From NCBI GenBank assembly GCA_022925895.1, contig JAKSYS010000526.1:1-43807 (forward strand): a DNA stretch of 43,807 nucleotides, read 5' to 3'. Origin of the DNA: Fragilaria crotonensis. Lineage: Eukaryota; Bacillariophyta; Fragilariophyceae; Fragilariales; Fragilariaceae. Each line of letters opens with the position of its first letter. The stretch's first letter is position 1. This document shows positions 30,353 to 41,222 of the stretch, piece by piece. The notes beneath the pieces are model-generated. The model did no database searches and was not told the DNA's origin. It saw only the letters and a list, made by a program, of their open reading frames with translations. Both the position numbers and the translations under genes were made by a program.

Positions 30353-33300
30353 ATGTATACTAATCCAAGTAATCCGTTCAAAGAAGATGGAGATTCCAAC
30401 CATGGCGCAACGATGAAGCAAAATGGTATTTTTGAAACGCAGTTGAGGGCTTGGATGAACGCGTTATCACCCGAGGGTCGAGCTGCTGCATTGTCGGTGA
30501 AAGATAATGCCTTTTTGTTCACTTTGATGCATTTTGCTTCGTTGTCGTCATGGTGCGGAAATTGCAGCGACGGGACCGTGGCTGGAATTGATGGTGAGTG
30601 CACAATACATATCGCGAGAGCTCGTATTCTTGTGATTTCCGGGTTTGCGCTCGATCCGCGCATACTCCAAGTACGAGTACTTGTACCAGTTAATTACTCG
30701 TGTGTTGTACTGGAGTGCGTTTTGCTTGTTTTCAGATTCGGCGCAATACGCGCGTAGTGCAGATTTGCCTCAACTTGATTTGGGGTCACGAAACCATGCA
30801 CTTACATCGTCCCCCATCTCGTTGGATACAGGTGCAACCAGTCTTGAAATTCCTAGTAATTGCAACTGGAAGGAGGAGTTCTTGATCAGTGACATTGAGA
30901 GCATCTACTACAAACACGGCGAACGTATCTCTATGGAGCCGTCAATATCGACGAATCTTCCTGCGTGTCCGCCGTCATCATTGTCACCTGTCACCAAGCC
31001 CCGCGTTACTGAATCCGAGGCCGAAGATGGCGGAAAACAACACCAGCTCAGCTCCAGGCAGTTGAGCAAGGCGACGGATGTTGTTGTCGGTGAAAACGAC
31101 GAGGAGAGAATACAGAGTCGCTCAATTGGGTCGGATGCGTTTTCAATACAAGGTGAAACTGATGTTTTGAGTTCCACTGAATTAAATGATGCTTCAGAAT
31201 TTTCTGTTGTAAGCGACAAGTTCTACAAATCAGCTGAAACGCTTTCCTGTGACGAAGACATCCTCAAAAAGTTGTTGTTGGTATTCCCTTCTGTCATTTC
31301 TGTCGCGATGGAGCATGATCTGCGTTGTCAAGTAGAGCTTCCCAAACGAGGGGACACCCTAGTCCCGATATTGACCTTGCCTCCGCTTATCGCCAAGGCC
31401 TTCAATTTTCCTATGATCCCCCTGGATGCGTGTGCTCGTAGCGATGCGGCATCGTGGGTCAATGTGCTTCGAGTTCACGCCGAGAACAATGCTTCTTCGA
31501 CGGGGGTTCTCACGGCATCGTTGTCTCGCATGTTGGTTGCGAGGATGCAAGTTGCATTGGCGGAGTCGTTCATGTCCCACAAATATGGATCTTTGATGAA
31601 TTCTTCGGATGGTGAAGAAGAACAGTCAAGCGTCGAACAATACACCACATCCAGAGAAGACGAGGAAAGTGATGAGAAGGAAGCAGATGAATGCGGGGCC
31701 GACATTCTTGCAATTCCATGTCATGTATTGTCGAATCGAGTGCCTCGCAAGGCTCGACATCAAAGTTCCAACAGGGCTGGTGATAGTTCTCGTAAAGAGG
31801 TAAGGGAAATCGTTGTGGACGAGCCTCCTTTTCCTTCCGTTTTCAAACTATCGGAGGTGGTAACCAAGGTTGCTACAGAGTCCGATCTTGAGGGGCTACG
31901 ATCAATACCCGCGGGATCCTTGCCTTTTGTTCCTTTTGAAATCGTGATGAGGTATACCGACGAGGAAATGAGGAGGATGGACGCCGCTCTTGAGAAGTTC
32001 CTTTCGTTAACAATGCCAAGAGTTACCGACGTTAGTGCTCTAGCTGAAAGGCTCGTGTGTACCCATGATCACGAGGCGACCGATGCTGCCGTCCCCTCCG
32101 TGCAAAATGAAGGTGATGCCGATTCCGCAAATTTCGAAGATTGGCAACAGTCGTTGTCCTTGCTGAAGAAGAAAAAGAAGAAGAAGAAAAAGGTACGTGC
32201 ATAGGGTGTTGCTTCTTCTCATGGAGCTTGAGTACTAAGTATTCTTTGCTCTTATCTCCAGAAGCGTAAGGTCTCGAACGCTGACTCCTCAACGCACGAC
32301 AAGGAGGCAACAGCGATCGTTGCCGTTAAACCAGTTTCTGCTTCCATTTCCCCAGCGGTGTTCATGTTGGAAGCACCAAAGGTAGTTGCGTCGCCGGAGT
32401 CGAGTACCAAAATTAACTCGTCGGTGGAGACGAACCTCGATGACAACTTGATGACACTCGGTGAAGCGCAGACTGCTACTGGAACGTCGGCTGACGTTGA
32501 CGACCTTGGTCTGTTAGCATCACCATCAGAGGATACTTCTTCCGTTAATGTTCCACAAAGTGTTGCTCCTGAGCCCGAGCGCATTGTAGTCCCAGCCAGC
32601 GAGACACTCTCGAGCAACGGTGCGGAGATTGAAATGCAGGTAGGAGCAGACGGAGATGCGGAAGATGAGGATGCGTGGGAGACCGTCGAAGCGAAAGGAA
32701 AAGGCAAAAATCGCAATAAGCCTACTGAGTCTAGAACTCGAACAAATCATGCATCGCACAATTGGCGATTCAACTCTGCGGCGTCGCGTAAGGTGAAAAC
32801 TAGCCGGACAACTGCATCAAGGAAACGCCACGCAGCACGAAAAGTTGTTAGAGAAGTTTTGACGTCGCTCATTGACTCTGTTGAGTCGGAGGTCCGACGC
32901 TCGCGAAGCGCGGCGGAAACGAAAATCTCGGAGGAGCGGAGTGGCCGAGTATCTCAGCCTCTGCACCCACTTGGCCCATCTGTCTCATCGGTGATAGGCC
33001 AACCGGCGCCGCCATCGAATCCGCTTAGCATGCGTGACGTTGTCCTTGGAAAGCAGCGCCCCGTTGCGACAAACTTGCCTCCTACGCAGTTGCCTGTCGT
33101 TGCGAAACCCGCCAGCTGTGCGCCTTGCTCCGGTGAACCCGGAGAGGCGCTCCTTGGACAGAAGAAAACTATCACCAATGTTGAGGTGAGATCTAAAGGT
33201 ACTCAAACGCTTTCAGCTGGTGCAGATCGAAGCACGGCGCCAACTCTCCCAGAGACATTGTCAGGTGCCTCAGCGAATACCCAGTCTAGCCTTGCCACTG

Positions 33301-35831
33301 ATGAAGTAGATAATTTGCCCGAAAGAGTTCAATTGACGGGTGCAGAACTGGTTACCGATGACTCAAGCTCTGCTGGTGCAGGTGGTGATGAAGTTGAATC
33401 AAATAACACGAAGGTTCTTGCCGGTACCGAGGATGGAAGCTCCCCTCCCCTCTCGACGCTGCTTGGCCCTGGCAACACCAACAGTGCGACCTCTTCGGTT
33501 GCGTCTAGCCTTGAAGCCCCACACACTTCCAAGCATCGCCACCACCACCATCACTCCTGCAACGAAAATGATGTGGGATATCATCTTCTCGATGTATGTG
33601 ACCGTCTATCTCGCGACATGAATGTGTTTATGGCCAGACGTTCCTTGGCGTTGTCGGCAAGGAGGCAAGAGCGAGGCGCTCTTTTGTCGGCACTGCAAAA
33701 CACTGTTTCAAAAATCTGGGCGAACCGTGGCCAGGTGGAAATGTATGGAAGCTGCGCGACCCAGCTCGACTTGCCGTCATCGGATTTGGATGCAGTTATC
33801 CTTGGCCTCGATGCCCCCCGCGATGTAAATTCATCCATGTCCAAGGTTTCGATGAGGAAACAGTCGCATCGAGAATCATCTATGCATCTCGATTCAAATT
33901 CGATGAACGTAGCTGGTCAAACTCGCACCCAGTATGGCCACGTGCACCCATATGGAAGGCTGTCGTCAAATGGCGAGAGAGTCTTGATTCTCGCTGCAGA
34001 GCTTGAGAGACAGGCGTGGGCGGTTCAAGTGAAGGCTATTCCAACAGCAAGTGTCCCCGTAGTGAAAATCCTGGCTGATCCATCAAAACTGCCTGGTGCG
34101 GACATTGCGGTCGGTTCCAGTGGGAATTGGATGATTCAGCAGCATCATTTGGCGGCTGAAGCGGCTGCGGCCGCCGCTGGCATCAAACCTCCTCCCTCTC
34201 CTTCCACGCACACAAGCCGCGTAGCCCCAGTCCCTCAAGGACAAACGCCGTATCCACCGTGGCGTGGCGCCGATGTCATGAATGGTCTATTCTCCATAGA
34301 CATCACGTTTGAGGGACCAGAGCACGGTGGTATCGGATCCACTAAGTATTCGGCGGCTGTAGTGCAAGACGCATGTCGGGAGACGGGACTGCCTCCTGAG
34401 GGGACTCCGTTGGTGCAAGTGCTAATGGTTTTGAAAGAGTTGCTCGCTCAGCGAAGATTAAATGAACCTTTTTCCGGTGGACTCAGCAGTTACGCCCTAC
34501 TCCTCTTGGTCAATGCAGTCGTTAAGGAGCGAGCTATTATCCGCGAAGAGATGGAACGCATTGAGCGTCACCGAAAGCTTGTAGCAGCCGAAGACACCGC
34601 AATCCTTACCCGTCATTTCGAGGAGGCCGATGACGGTGCTGCGAAGGCGAGTAATGATCGTTCAGGCAAAAGGAAGGCAAACGGAAAAGCAGCAAGCGTG
34701 CCGAAGCAAACAACTCGCGAAACTTCCCCAGGATTGTTGATCGAAAAAGATGACAGGCAAAAGGAAACTCTTTCCACAGCCCCTTCGAATGATGGATTGG
34801 CTAGATCGTCGTGGGCCGCGATTGCTAAAAAGAGCGCGAGCAGCCACCCATCTAGACAATCTCCAATGGAGTCAACGCCGAAGAAGCCTTCAGCATCGCA
34901 CGACCCAAAATCCCCACCTTCCTTTGCTGAAGCTGTCATCAGAAACAAGCAAACTTCGCTGCGACAGGAAAGCCAAGTTAAGCTTTCGACGACGACAGAA
35001 CCTAGTGCTGAGAAACAACCAGAGGCGCAGAATAACGCGACGGGGGTCAAGCAAACGAGCAACATTGAGGAGGGTCTCAAAGCAAAGAGTGATCATGTTC
35101 CCACATCGGCGAGGTCTACCACGGCCCAGGCAGCGCCCCCGCAGACCACAAACCAATTCACCCCTCAGCTTCTGTCACATAGGCAAGGAAAGCAGGGCGT
35201 GGTTCAGCACAGCAAGACCTCGTTTGCCTCCCTCGATGCGACTTTAAGCAGTGCCCCTTCTCTGTTCCCACAGGGGTCTGACGACGTGCTGGAGGTGCTT
35301 TGTTCAGGTGAAGCCAGCGCAGGAAAGCTGCTCATGCACTTCCTCTTGTACTACGGTGAACACTTTGATTCTAGAGCGCTTGCTATTGATGTGGTTGGAA
35401 ACTGCTATCCGGACCATGTTTATGGTTTTAAGCCTCCAAACGACCACACTTCTCCGTTCATCCCAAGACGCGCCGGAGGGACGATCGATCCTGTAACTGG
35501 AATGCTCACTGTCGATCCTATTGTTGTCTATGATCCATGGGAAGGTGGCCGAGGGAGCAACGTCGCTCGAAGTTGTTACGCGTGGAGCAGCATTCAATGG
35601 CATTTCGCGCAGTGCTACATGACCCTTTCGAGTGCTGTTGAGAGATGCGGGACTTCCATAACAACGCCAGGGCTAGAATCCTCGGCACCTCGACGATCGT
35701 CTTCGGAGAACATCCAACCGACTGTTGACAGCAGGACGAACTATTCCATTGTGGACAACACTAAGGCGGGGCCACCACCACCTCCCGTCGACGTCGTTTC
35801 GCCCCTCCTAGAGTTGCTCCTCTCTTTTTAA
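30353..35831 (+). CDS. Very large TRF4/PAPD5-type non-canonical nucleotidyltransferase
   Basis: Three exons, 30353-30593, 30736-32192 and 32262-35831 (introns 142 and 69 nt), give 1755 residues. The polymerase core starts near residue 1020: HLLDVCDRLSRDMNVFMARR, then the nucleotide-binding and first catalytic motif MYGSCATQLDLPSSDLDAVI (Gly1062-Ser1063, Asp1074 and Asp1076). The third Asp is in LFSIDITFE (Asp1246), and the PAP-associated part includes FSGGLSSYALLLLV, LLMHFLLYYGEHFD and VARSCYAWSSIQWHF. This is the TRF4/Cid14 group, which adds short A tails to nuclear RNAs for exosome decay. Odd points are about 1000 residues of low-complexity Ser/Thr/Glu-rich sequence before the core, a lysine run at the second exon junction continuing KRKV that would serve as nuclear localisation signal, an insert of roughly 150 residues between the second and third catalytic Asp, and a second long insert before the PAP-associated end. 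Assignment to TRF4 rather than another subgroup is moderate. Confidence 0.88.
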
Positions 35832-36161
35832 GTTCGGTAAACGAACAATACACCTCTTTCGATATACATAGTGAGATAGACAACATAAATAAGTATTGAT
35901 GTGCATGCGAACAGACAACGTGAAGAGCGCGTTGGGTTTTAGGAGCGTGCGCATATTCTCATCTTCTGACGTCGTGTACGTTTTTCTACATGGTAATCTA
36001 CAGTAGTTGAGGTTTTGGGGTGATATTTGTACCGTTTACGACGCACGAGTAGTTGAACGAGAGACGTGCTGACAACAGCTTCGCGTTCACGAAATGTGGC
36101 AATAGAACGTAAAACAAAGAACTCTTGGCTCCCTTCATCACCCTCAGTAAACCATGAGGCC
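35832..36161. other. Tandem intergenic gap
   Basis: A 330-bp gap between two plus-strand genes. An in-frame GTG at 36066 extends the downstream frame but lacks an ATG. A three-codon upstream ORF, ATG AGG CCA TGA, starts at 36154, and its stop overlaps the next ATG by one base. Confidence 0.55.
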
Positions 36162-38212
36162 ATGAGCTTCGATAACAATGCCTCAGAGTATGCACCGACC
36201 GTCGACGACATAAGCAGTGATTCCGACGTTACTGTTTCGCTTTCATTAGGTGATCCTATGAAACCAGCGCCTGAAGCAAGTTCTCGGTCATCTAGTCCGA
36301 GTCGGTTCAGCCATTGCTTTCGTAGAGGTAGCTCTCCACTCACGTCGATTAATAGCAATTCACTACTTTCTTTGCCATCTGACGATTCAGAAGGTGATGT
36401 GAATCCATCGGGCTGGTTTCAACGCAGAAACTCTGAAAACGACGGAGAGAATCTTGCTGTCGAAGTATCCAGTCAACCCTCATCGCACGACCGTGGGGAT
36501 GACAACTCAGCCTCGGAGCCACAGCATATTCACGAAGTAGTTGGACCAGAACCAACCAAAAGGCGATTCGCTGGTATACCGTTGTCAGGTTACTGCCCCA
36601 AAGTGCCTCCGTTGCATCGGGTTTCCGCGTTCGTCACTAGAACTGCTCCATGCTTTTGGTGTTGTTACAGAGAGTTTCAATATGGGATTACAAATCGAGT
36701 CATCCTGCATCGTTTGAATCTTCTATGCGCCTTCTTTGCCGTTGGGCAAATTGCTGCTGGAGGCTTCCTCTTGTTCTTGCTTGTCTCGAACTCATTTGGA
36801 GCCAGAGATTATGTTCCAAGTCTATGGACTCTAAACTCAAACGTTCTTTTCCTTGGCATGGTCGCTTGCATTATTCTTGTCACAACAGTCCTTGCGTTGC
36901 GCACAGTTCGCGAGGTTAATATCCGCGGTTCCATTCTCTATCTATGGGTTTTGTTGTGGTTGCTTCCGCTGCACATCTTCTTTTTGATCGGGCTCGTTGA
37001 TGTACATCAAGTCACATATGTTTGGATCAAACATTGGTGGGTTACACCAACCATGACTTGGTTCCGACGGTGGTATTGTGTTAATGGTACTTATGACACT
37101 CTCTGCCTCGTCCCTGTTGGAGGCGAACCGGGCTACAATGGCGAAGAGCAATGGTGCCTGGGTGTGTATAATGCAACAAATTGTTCCGAGATCCGCAACA
37201 ACGCTCAAAGTGCAATGATCACAGATGCCTACATCTTCTATTACTCCGTCGCAGGTAAGTTGTGCTGGAATACCATGTTGTCCCCAAAGGAATGTAATTC
37301 TAATCGCATCTAAAATTTCAGGTTGGGCGCTCTTGGCTGCCACAGTCTTGTTTTTGACCATCAATATGCTAGAGACGATTATCACCAGGTGAGTGAGCCA
37401 GAAAAATGCTTGCTTTTAATCCTGATTGTAGTTTCATTTTCCCGTAGACCTATCGTTCAACAGTCTCGCGAGGCGAATATCCCTCTCTGGATGCTATTGC
37501 CAACGGCAGGGTGCTTTGCTGCAGGATCATTCCTTTTCCTTTCTTCGTCATCCATCACAAAAATTTCGGATATACAAACAGGAGGACCATGGATAGGAAT
37601 TCTGTACATCAGTTGTGTAAGTGTTTCGCGGTTCGCAGCATGCCTTTATAGATTTTGCCAGATGCGCACTTACCAATGTCCGCCAACAAGGGCTTCTGCT
37701 TCTTCCTTTCCGCCCTCCTGGCGGGGTGCATTAGACAGTTCAGCATCCTTGATACAAACGACAAGAAAAACAAAGTTGTTGCAGTTATTGGCTTCATCGG
37801 AATCAACGTACTTGCAGCTATAACTCTTGGTATGTGTATTCTTGCTAGTTTGTCCACATCTCAGGCGCCCCTTCATTTGACTCATTCAGCCTTTGCGTCG
37901 AACATAGTAGCCATAATCACTGGAAGCATACTAGCATCCATCCGCTTTGGTTATTATCCAATAACTGACGAGGAGCGCGGTGCCGTGGCTTGCAACTTTG
38001 ACACAGCACGAACTTGTTCATACTGCGGAAATCGTATCGGCGAGCAAGAATGCCCAGAATGGACTGCAGGTGACGTCACGAGTCTGCTGCAAGCGGAGTA
38101 CAAGATGACAGCAATCCTTGCGGTCATCTTCATAACGTATGCGATCAGCGCAACTAGGTACGGCATTCTTGCCAAGAAGCACATTTCGTCGTATCAGATT
38201 GATTACGTTTAA
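36162..38212 (+). CDS. Multi-pass membrane protein with Ser-rich cytosolic head
   Basis: Exons by splice signals and frame: 36162-37254, 37322-37388, 37448-about 37616, then about 37652-38212. The first two introns (67 and 59 nt) are clear. The third junction lies between 37615 and 37691 and is unsettled: options include 37617-37651 (35 nt), 37615-37661 (47 nt) and 37617-37690 (74 nt). About 165 Ser/Asp-rich residues precede a hydrophobic body of seven or so segments (LLCAFFAVGQIAAGGFLLFLL, NVLFLGMVACIILVTTVLAL, LWVLLWLLPLHIFFLIGL, WALLAATVLFLTINML and others). Between the third and fourth is a Cys/Trp-rich loop with Asn-glycosylation sequons (NGTYDTLC, NATNCSE), expected on the luminal or outer face. 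The layout is receptor- or transporter-like, but I know no family. The stop codon overlaps that of the convergent MO25 gene. Confidence 0.7.
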
Positions 38213-39513
38213 AGCGCATCGATGGTCGATATGACTAAGGCCTTCTCATCTCGAAACTGTGCTTCCTTTGCTTCTTTATCTTTGTGCAGGCCCTCCAAAT
38301 AAGTGCAGAGTTTGATCTTGTTGTCGGATAAAATCTTAATAATCTCTGGTGACTTATTTGGGTTCGCCACGAAAATTTTGAAGACATGAAAAGCATCCAA
38401 CGTTATATGCGGGCTCTTGTCACGAAGCAGCAGCATCACCAGAATTAGATTTTTCTTGCTCTCAATGTATCTCACCATAGTTTTGTAATTTGTTCTTGTT
38501 AGAAGGACAGTGGACAAAATCTGCAACGCCATCCGTCGGATGAGATAGTTTGATTCTTCGGATGAGAGTAATTTCGAGTTAAATCGTTGATCCCAAATTA
38601 CCTCGTAATCTCGTTCCAGAAACTTTGCAACTTCCTGCAACCTCTTCAATTGGACATCGTGATCAAGGTCGCTCTCAGCATTTGCTTCCACACCACCAGT
38701 AACAATCAGCTTAAGGCTCTCCATGGCATCACTGGCGCAATCAAAATTTGGCGAGTGAACATAATTGTCGAGGAAGGGAAAGACGAATCGTTCTACGTTC
38801 TCCCTTGTTGATACAAGCTTCACGTATAAGGACAAGTGTTTGATACAAGACCGGAACATTTTTCCGGAATGGATAACAACATCCAAATCTAGCGCTGCAC
38901 TTGAGCAATCATGATTCCGGACAAGGCAAGAGATAATTTCGTCGAAGCCCGTCTCCACATAGTCGCGAAAATTAGCCATGCACTCCTGATAGCTTTCGGC
39001 ATCCACACCATCCAGACCACATAACAGCAAATACGAGAAAATTGCGGATACATCTTTCCTGGTTTCGAACTGCAACTGAAATAGATTGTGCAGCAACGTC
39101 GGTATAAGTCTCGTCAGGATATCCTTGCTGCTACCTCCCCTGCCTGTCAGCATGTCTGTCATTTTCGACGCCACAGCAGGCGTTCGATTGCGCAATGACG
39201 ACTCCGCTTGGGAGGTCTGGCGCCTTTCATCGCACAACAAAAAGCGCAGCCGACAAAGACTTGAGGACAAATGTCTCGCAGCCATTTCATGGTCCAATCT
39301 TGTTTGTTCGATACACGTTAAATCTTGAGGGCCGGGCGCTGCCACTTTATGTTCGGCGTACAACTTTGTAACATTCTCGTTCACGTCATTTAGCAGAAGT
39401 TGTACTTCTTTGCAAGTATCCGTTTCACTGGGGTTTTCACTTTTCTTCCCAAAGAAAAGACCTCCCGAAAGCCATTCGAAAGGAGTTGAAGGGCCAGTTA
39501 TGTTGGAGGCCAT
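38209..39513 (-). CDS. MO25: MO25 (CAB39) scaffold protein
   Basis: Single exon, 434 residues. MO25 proteins are curved HEAT/ARM-like scaffolds that bind and activate germinal-centre (STE20-type) kinases, including the LKB1-STRAD complex in animals. The signature near the C terminus is HITLDAFHVFKIFVANPNKS followed by EIIKIL and KLCTYLEGLHKDKEA. Earlier helices (FEWLSGGLFFGKKSEN at the start, YLIRRMALQILSTVLLTRTNYKTMVRYI late) also match. The protein is longer than the usual ~340 residues because of extra sequence in its first third (about residues 60-130, including a basic TPAVASKMTDMLTGRGG segment). The stop overlaps that of the convergent membrane-protein gene, so the two 3' untranslated regions must be antisense to each other. 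Confidence 0.94.
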   Translation of the reverse strand: MASNITGPSTPFEWLSGGLFFGKKSENPSETDTCKEVQLLLNDVNENVTKLYAEHKVAAPGPQDLTCIEQTRLDHEMAARHLSSSLCRLRFLLCDERRQTSQAESSLRNRTPAVASKMTDMLTGRGGSSKDILTRLIPTLLHNLFQLQFETRKDVSAIFSYLLLCGLDGVDAESYQECMANFRDYVETGFDEIISCLVRNHDCSSAALDLDVVIHSGKMFRSCIKHLSLYVKLVSTRENVERFVFPFLDNYVHSPNFDCASDAMESLKLIVTGGVEANAESDLDHDVQLKRLQEVAKFLERDYEVIWDQRFNSKLLSSEESNYLIRRMALQILSTVLLTRTNYKTMVRYIESKKNLILVMLLLRDKSPHITLDAFHVFKIFVANPNKSPEIIKILSDNKIKLCTYLEGLHKDKEAKEAQFRDEKALVISTIDAL

Positions 39514-40441
39514 CGTTTGATCGACTGTGGAGGGAAAGGAGGCAATGATGACTGCCGTAGTTCCATTTATTGTTTAGATAGCACTCTGGAGATTGGCGTA
39601 GTACATTTACGTATGTATGTATACCGGCAGTTATTCCCGTGAATATGCCTTTGTAAAGTACTGCGAATACAACAGTATCAGGTACCAGTGAACTGCACAA
39701 TACCAGCATACATGGAGATTGCGGTACCGGTACTTACTGTAATACAGATATGATACCGGTACATACCGGCCATGCGATGTTGACGGTTGACGAGTTTCAA
39801 GTTTCAAATCATGGCAATTCAAGCAGGGCACGGTATTACGGTATGGGTAGTATGGAAAAATAATGATGAGGCTGTACGTAGTATTTTGTATTTTGCATGT
39901 CATACAAGCATTCACGATGACCAGGGAAACGCAACATTCTTCTCAGTGGATGCCTGCAGAAAATATGATCTCTGCGTGAGAGGTTGACCATCCTACTAGA
40001 CTTGACTCCACATTCCACGAATAGCAATAGACATCCCAAAATCTAGAGTCCTTGGCAGATGAAGACAGAATTGGTAACGGGGAAACGACTTGGCATTCAC
40101 GTTTGTGAGTATCCTACTGAGACTGAAACCACACCAATAAGAACACGTTGCGCCGCGTTAACGATGATAAAGCTTACAAAACAGTATTTGGTACGCGGAG
40201 TTTAGGATGGATGCGCCTGGTACATAGTACATAGTCCTATGTCGTATTGCTAATGATCTCGTAGACTGCTGCGCACGTCAGATCAAGAGTAGGAGTACCA
40301 GTACAACCAAACAATATGCATTCCTAATTGTTCACTTGATGATACACATTACTGAACAAAGCCCCCAAGTTGATACATAAATGAAATATAGAGAACAACC
40401 CATCGCACACATCACATCATGCTTCCCAGACTAGTCGGCAA
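39514..40441. other. Intergenic, no gene seen
   Basis: A 928-bp gap between the MO25 start and the 3' end of the CaaX gene, both on the minus strand. From 39590 to 39770 it is GTAC-rich with several TACCGGTA and GGTACCGGTAC words, and a weaker patch lies at 40200-40305. No open frame is convincing. Confidence 0.45.
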
Positions 40442-41222
40442 CTAAAGAATAGTGCATTCTGCACATACCATCCCCTCCTTCTTTCCGTCATTGTCGTCGA
40501 CGTACACGCTGATTTCCTTATCTTGGTGGTCATCCGTCTCCTCTACCCCCGCCTCTGGTTTGAAATGCGTGTCCGTTTCAACAATTTCTGCCGGCCTCTC
40601 CACTACCTTCTCCTCTAGAGTTGGCGAAGAAGTAATGGTGGGTGTAAGCGACGCTTCATTTGCAAAGCCAGCTTGCTTCTCCTGCTTCTTCTTTCGAAAG
40701 GAAAACGGGAGCACCTTCTTCAGAGCTCTTCCAGTAGAATTCGCAATTTCTCGAGCGCGAGATGATGGAGATGAATCGATGACGCTTTCCTCGTCATCCT
40801 CTGGGCACGATTCCGGCACTGGCTTTCCTTGTTTCTTCAATTCTCGGTTCAAAAACTTTCGAACGCGCCTTTCTGGCAGTTTCCATGCAGGATTGTCTGT
40901 CTCCAGTATCGTTTGCACCTCCTTGGTGGTTGGGGTGCCATTAGTCTGCGTTCGTTAGTCGATGAGGGCAGAAGTTTAGTGACACCAGTTGTTCATTTTT
41001 TGTGTCATTTCAGAACTCAGAACAGAAAGGGTATCCTCTTAACAGCATCTCGGAGTGCTGAATACAGTATGCTACAGTGCAGAGGAATCAATATAAAACT
41101 TGAATTCCATTTCTTCAAAAATCAGAACGACCGATAAATTAACGTACATTGCTCAAAGCAACAACCATAGCTTTCTGCATGTCATCCGAGGTAGGGAGGT
41201 AATGCACGCTTGCGCTCGACAT
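40442..41222 (-). CDS. Small two-exon protein with C-terminal CaaX prenylation box
   Basis: Exon 1 is 41222-41148 (MSSASVHYLPTSDDMQKAM...LSN) and exon 2 is 40945-40442, giving 192 residues. The 202-nt intron starts GTACGT and ends GACTAACGAACGCAG, with a branch-point-like CTAAC. Exon 2 alone has only a GTG for a start, and joining exon 1 gives an in-phase ATG protein. The first 60 residues form a folded-looking unit (TKEVQTILETDNPAWKLPERRVRKFLNRELKKQ) that I recall only vaguely from diatom proteins. A polybasic stretch (RKKKQEKQ) lies mid-protein, then acidic, disordered sequence. The last residues CAECTIL form a CaaX box with Leu at the end, the form preferred by geranylgeranyltransferase I, and the Cys three residues before it could be palmitoylated. 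Membrane attachment is inferred from this; the function is unknown. Confidence 0.72.

Noticed and set aside
34613-35080. 155-codon minus-strand frame inside the TRF4-like gene
   Set aside because: Antisense shadow of a Ser/Lys-rich exon; no motif and no splice context.
37830-37864. GTATGT...TCTCAG as a 35-nt intron in the membrane-protein gene
   Set aside because: Removing it would break the frame, while reading through gives a continuous hydrophobic segment.
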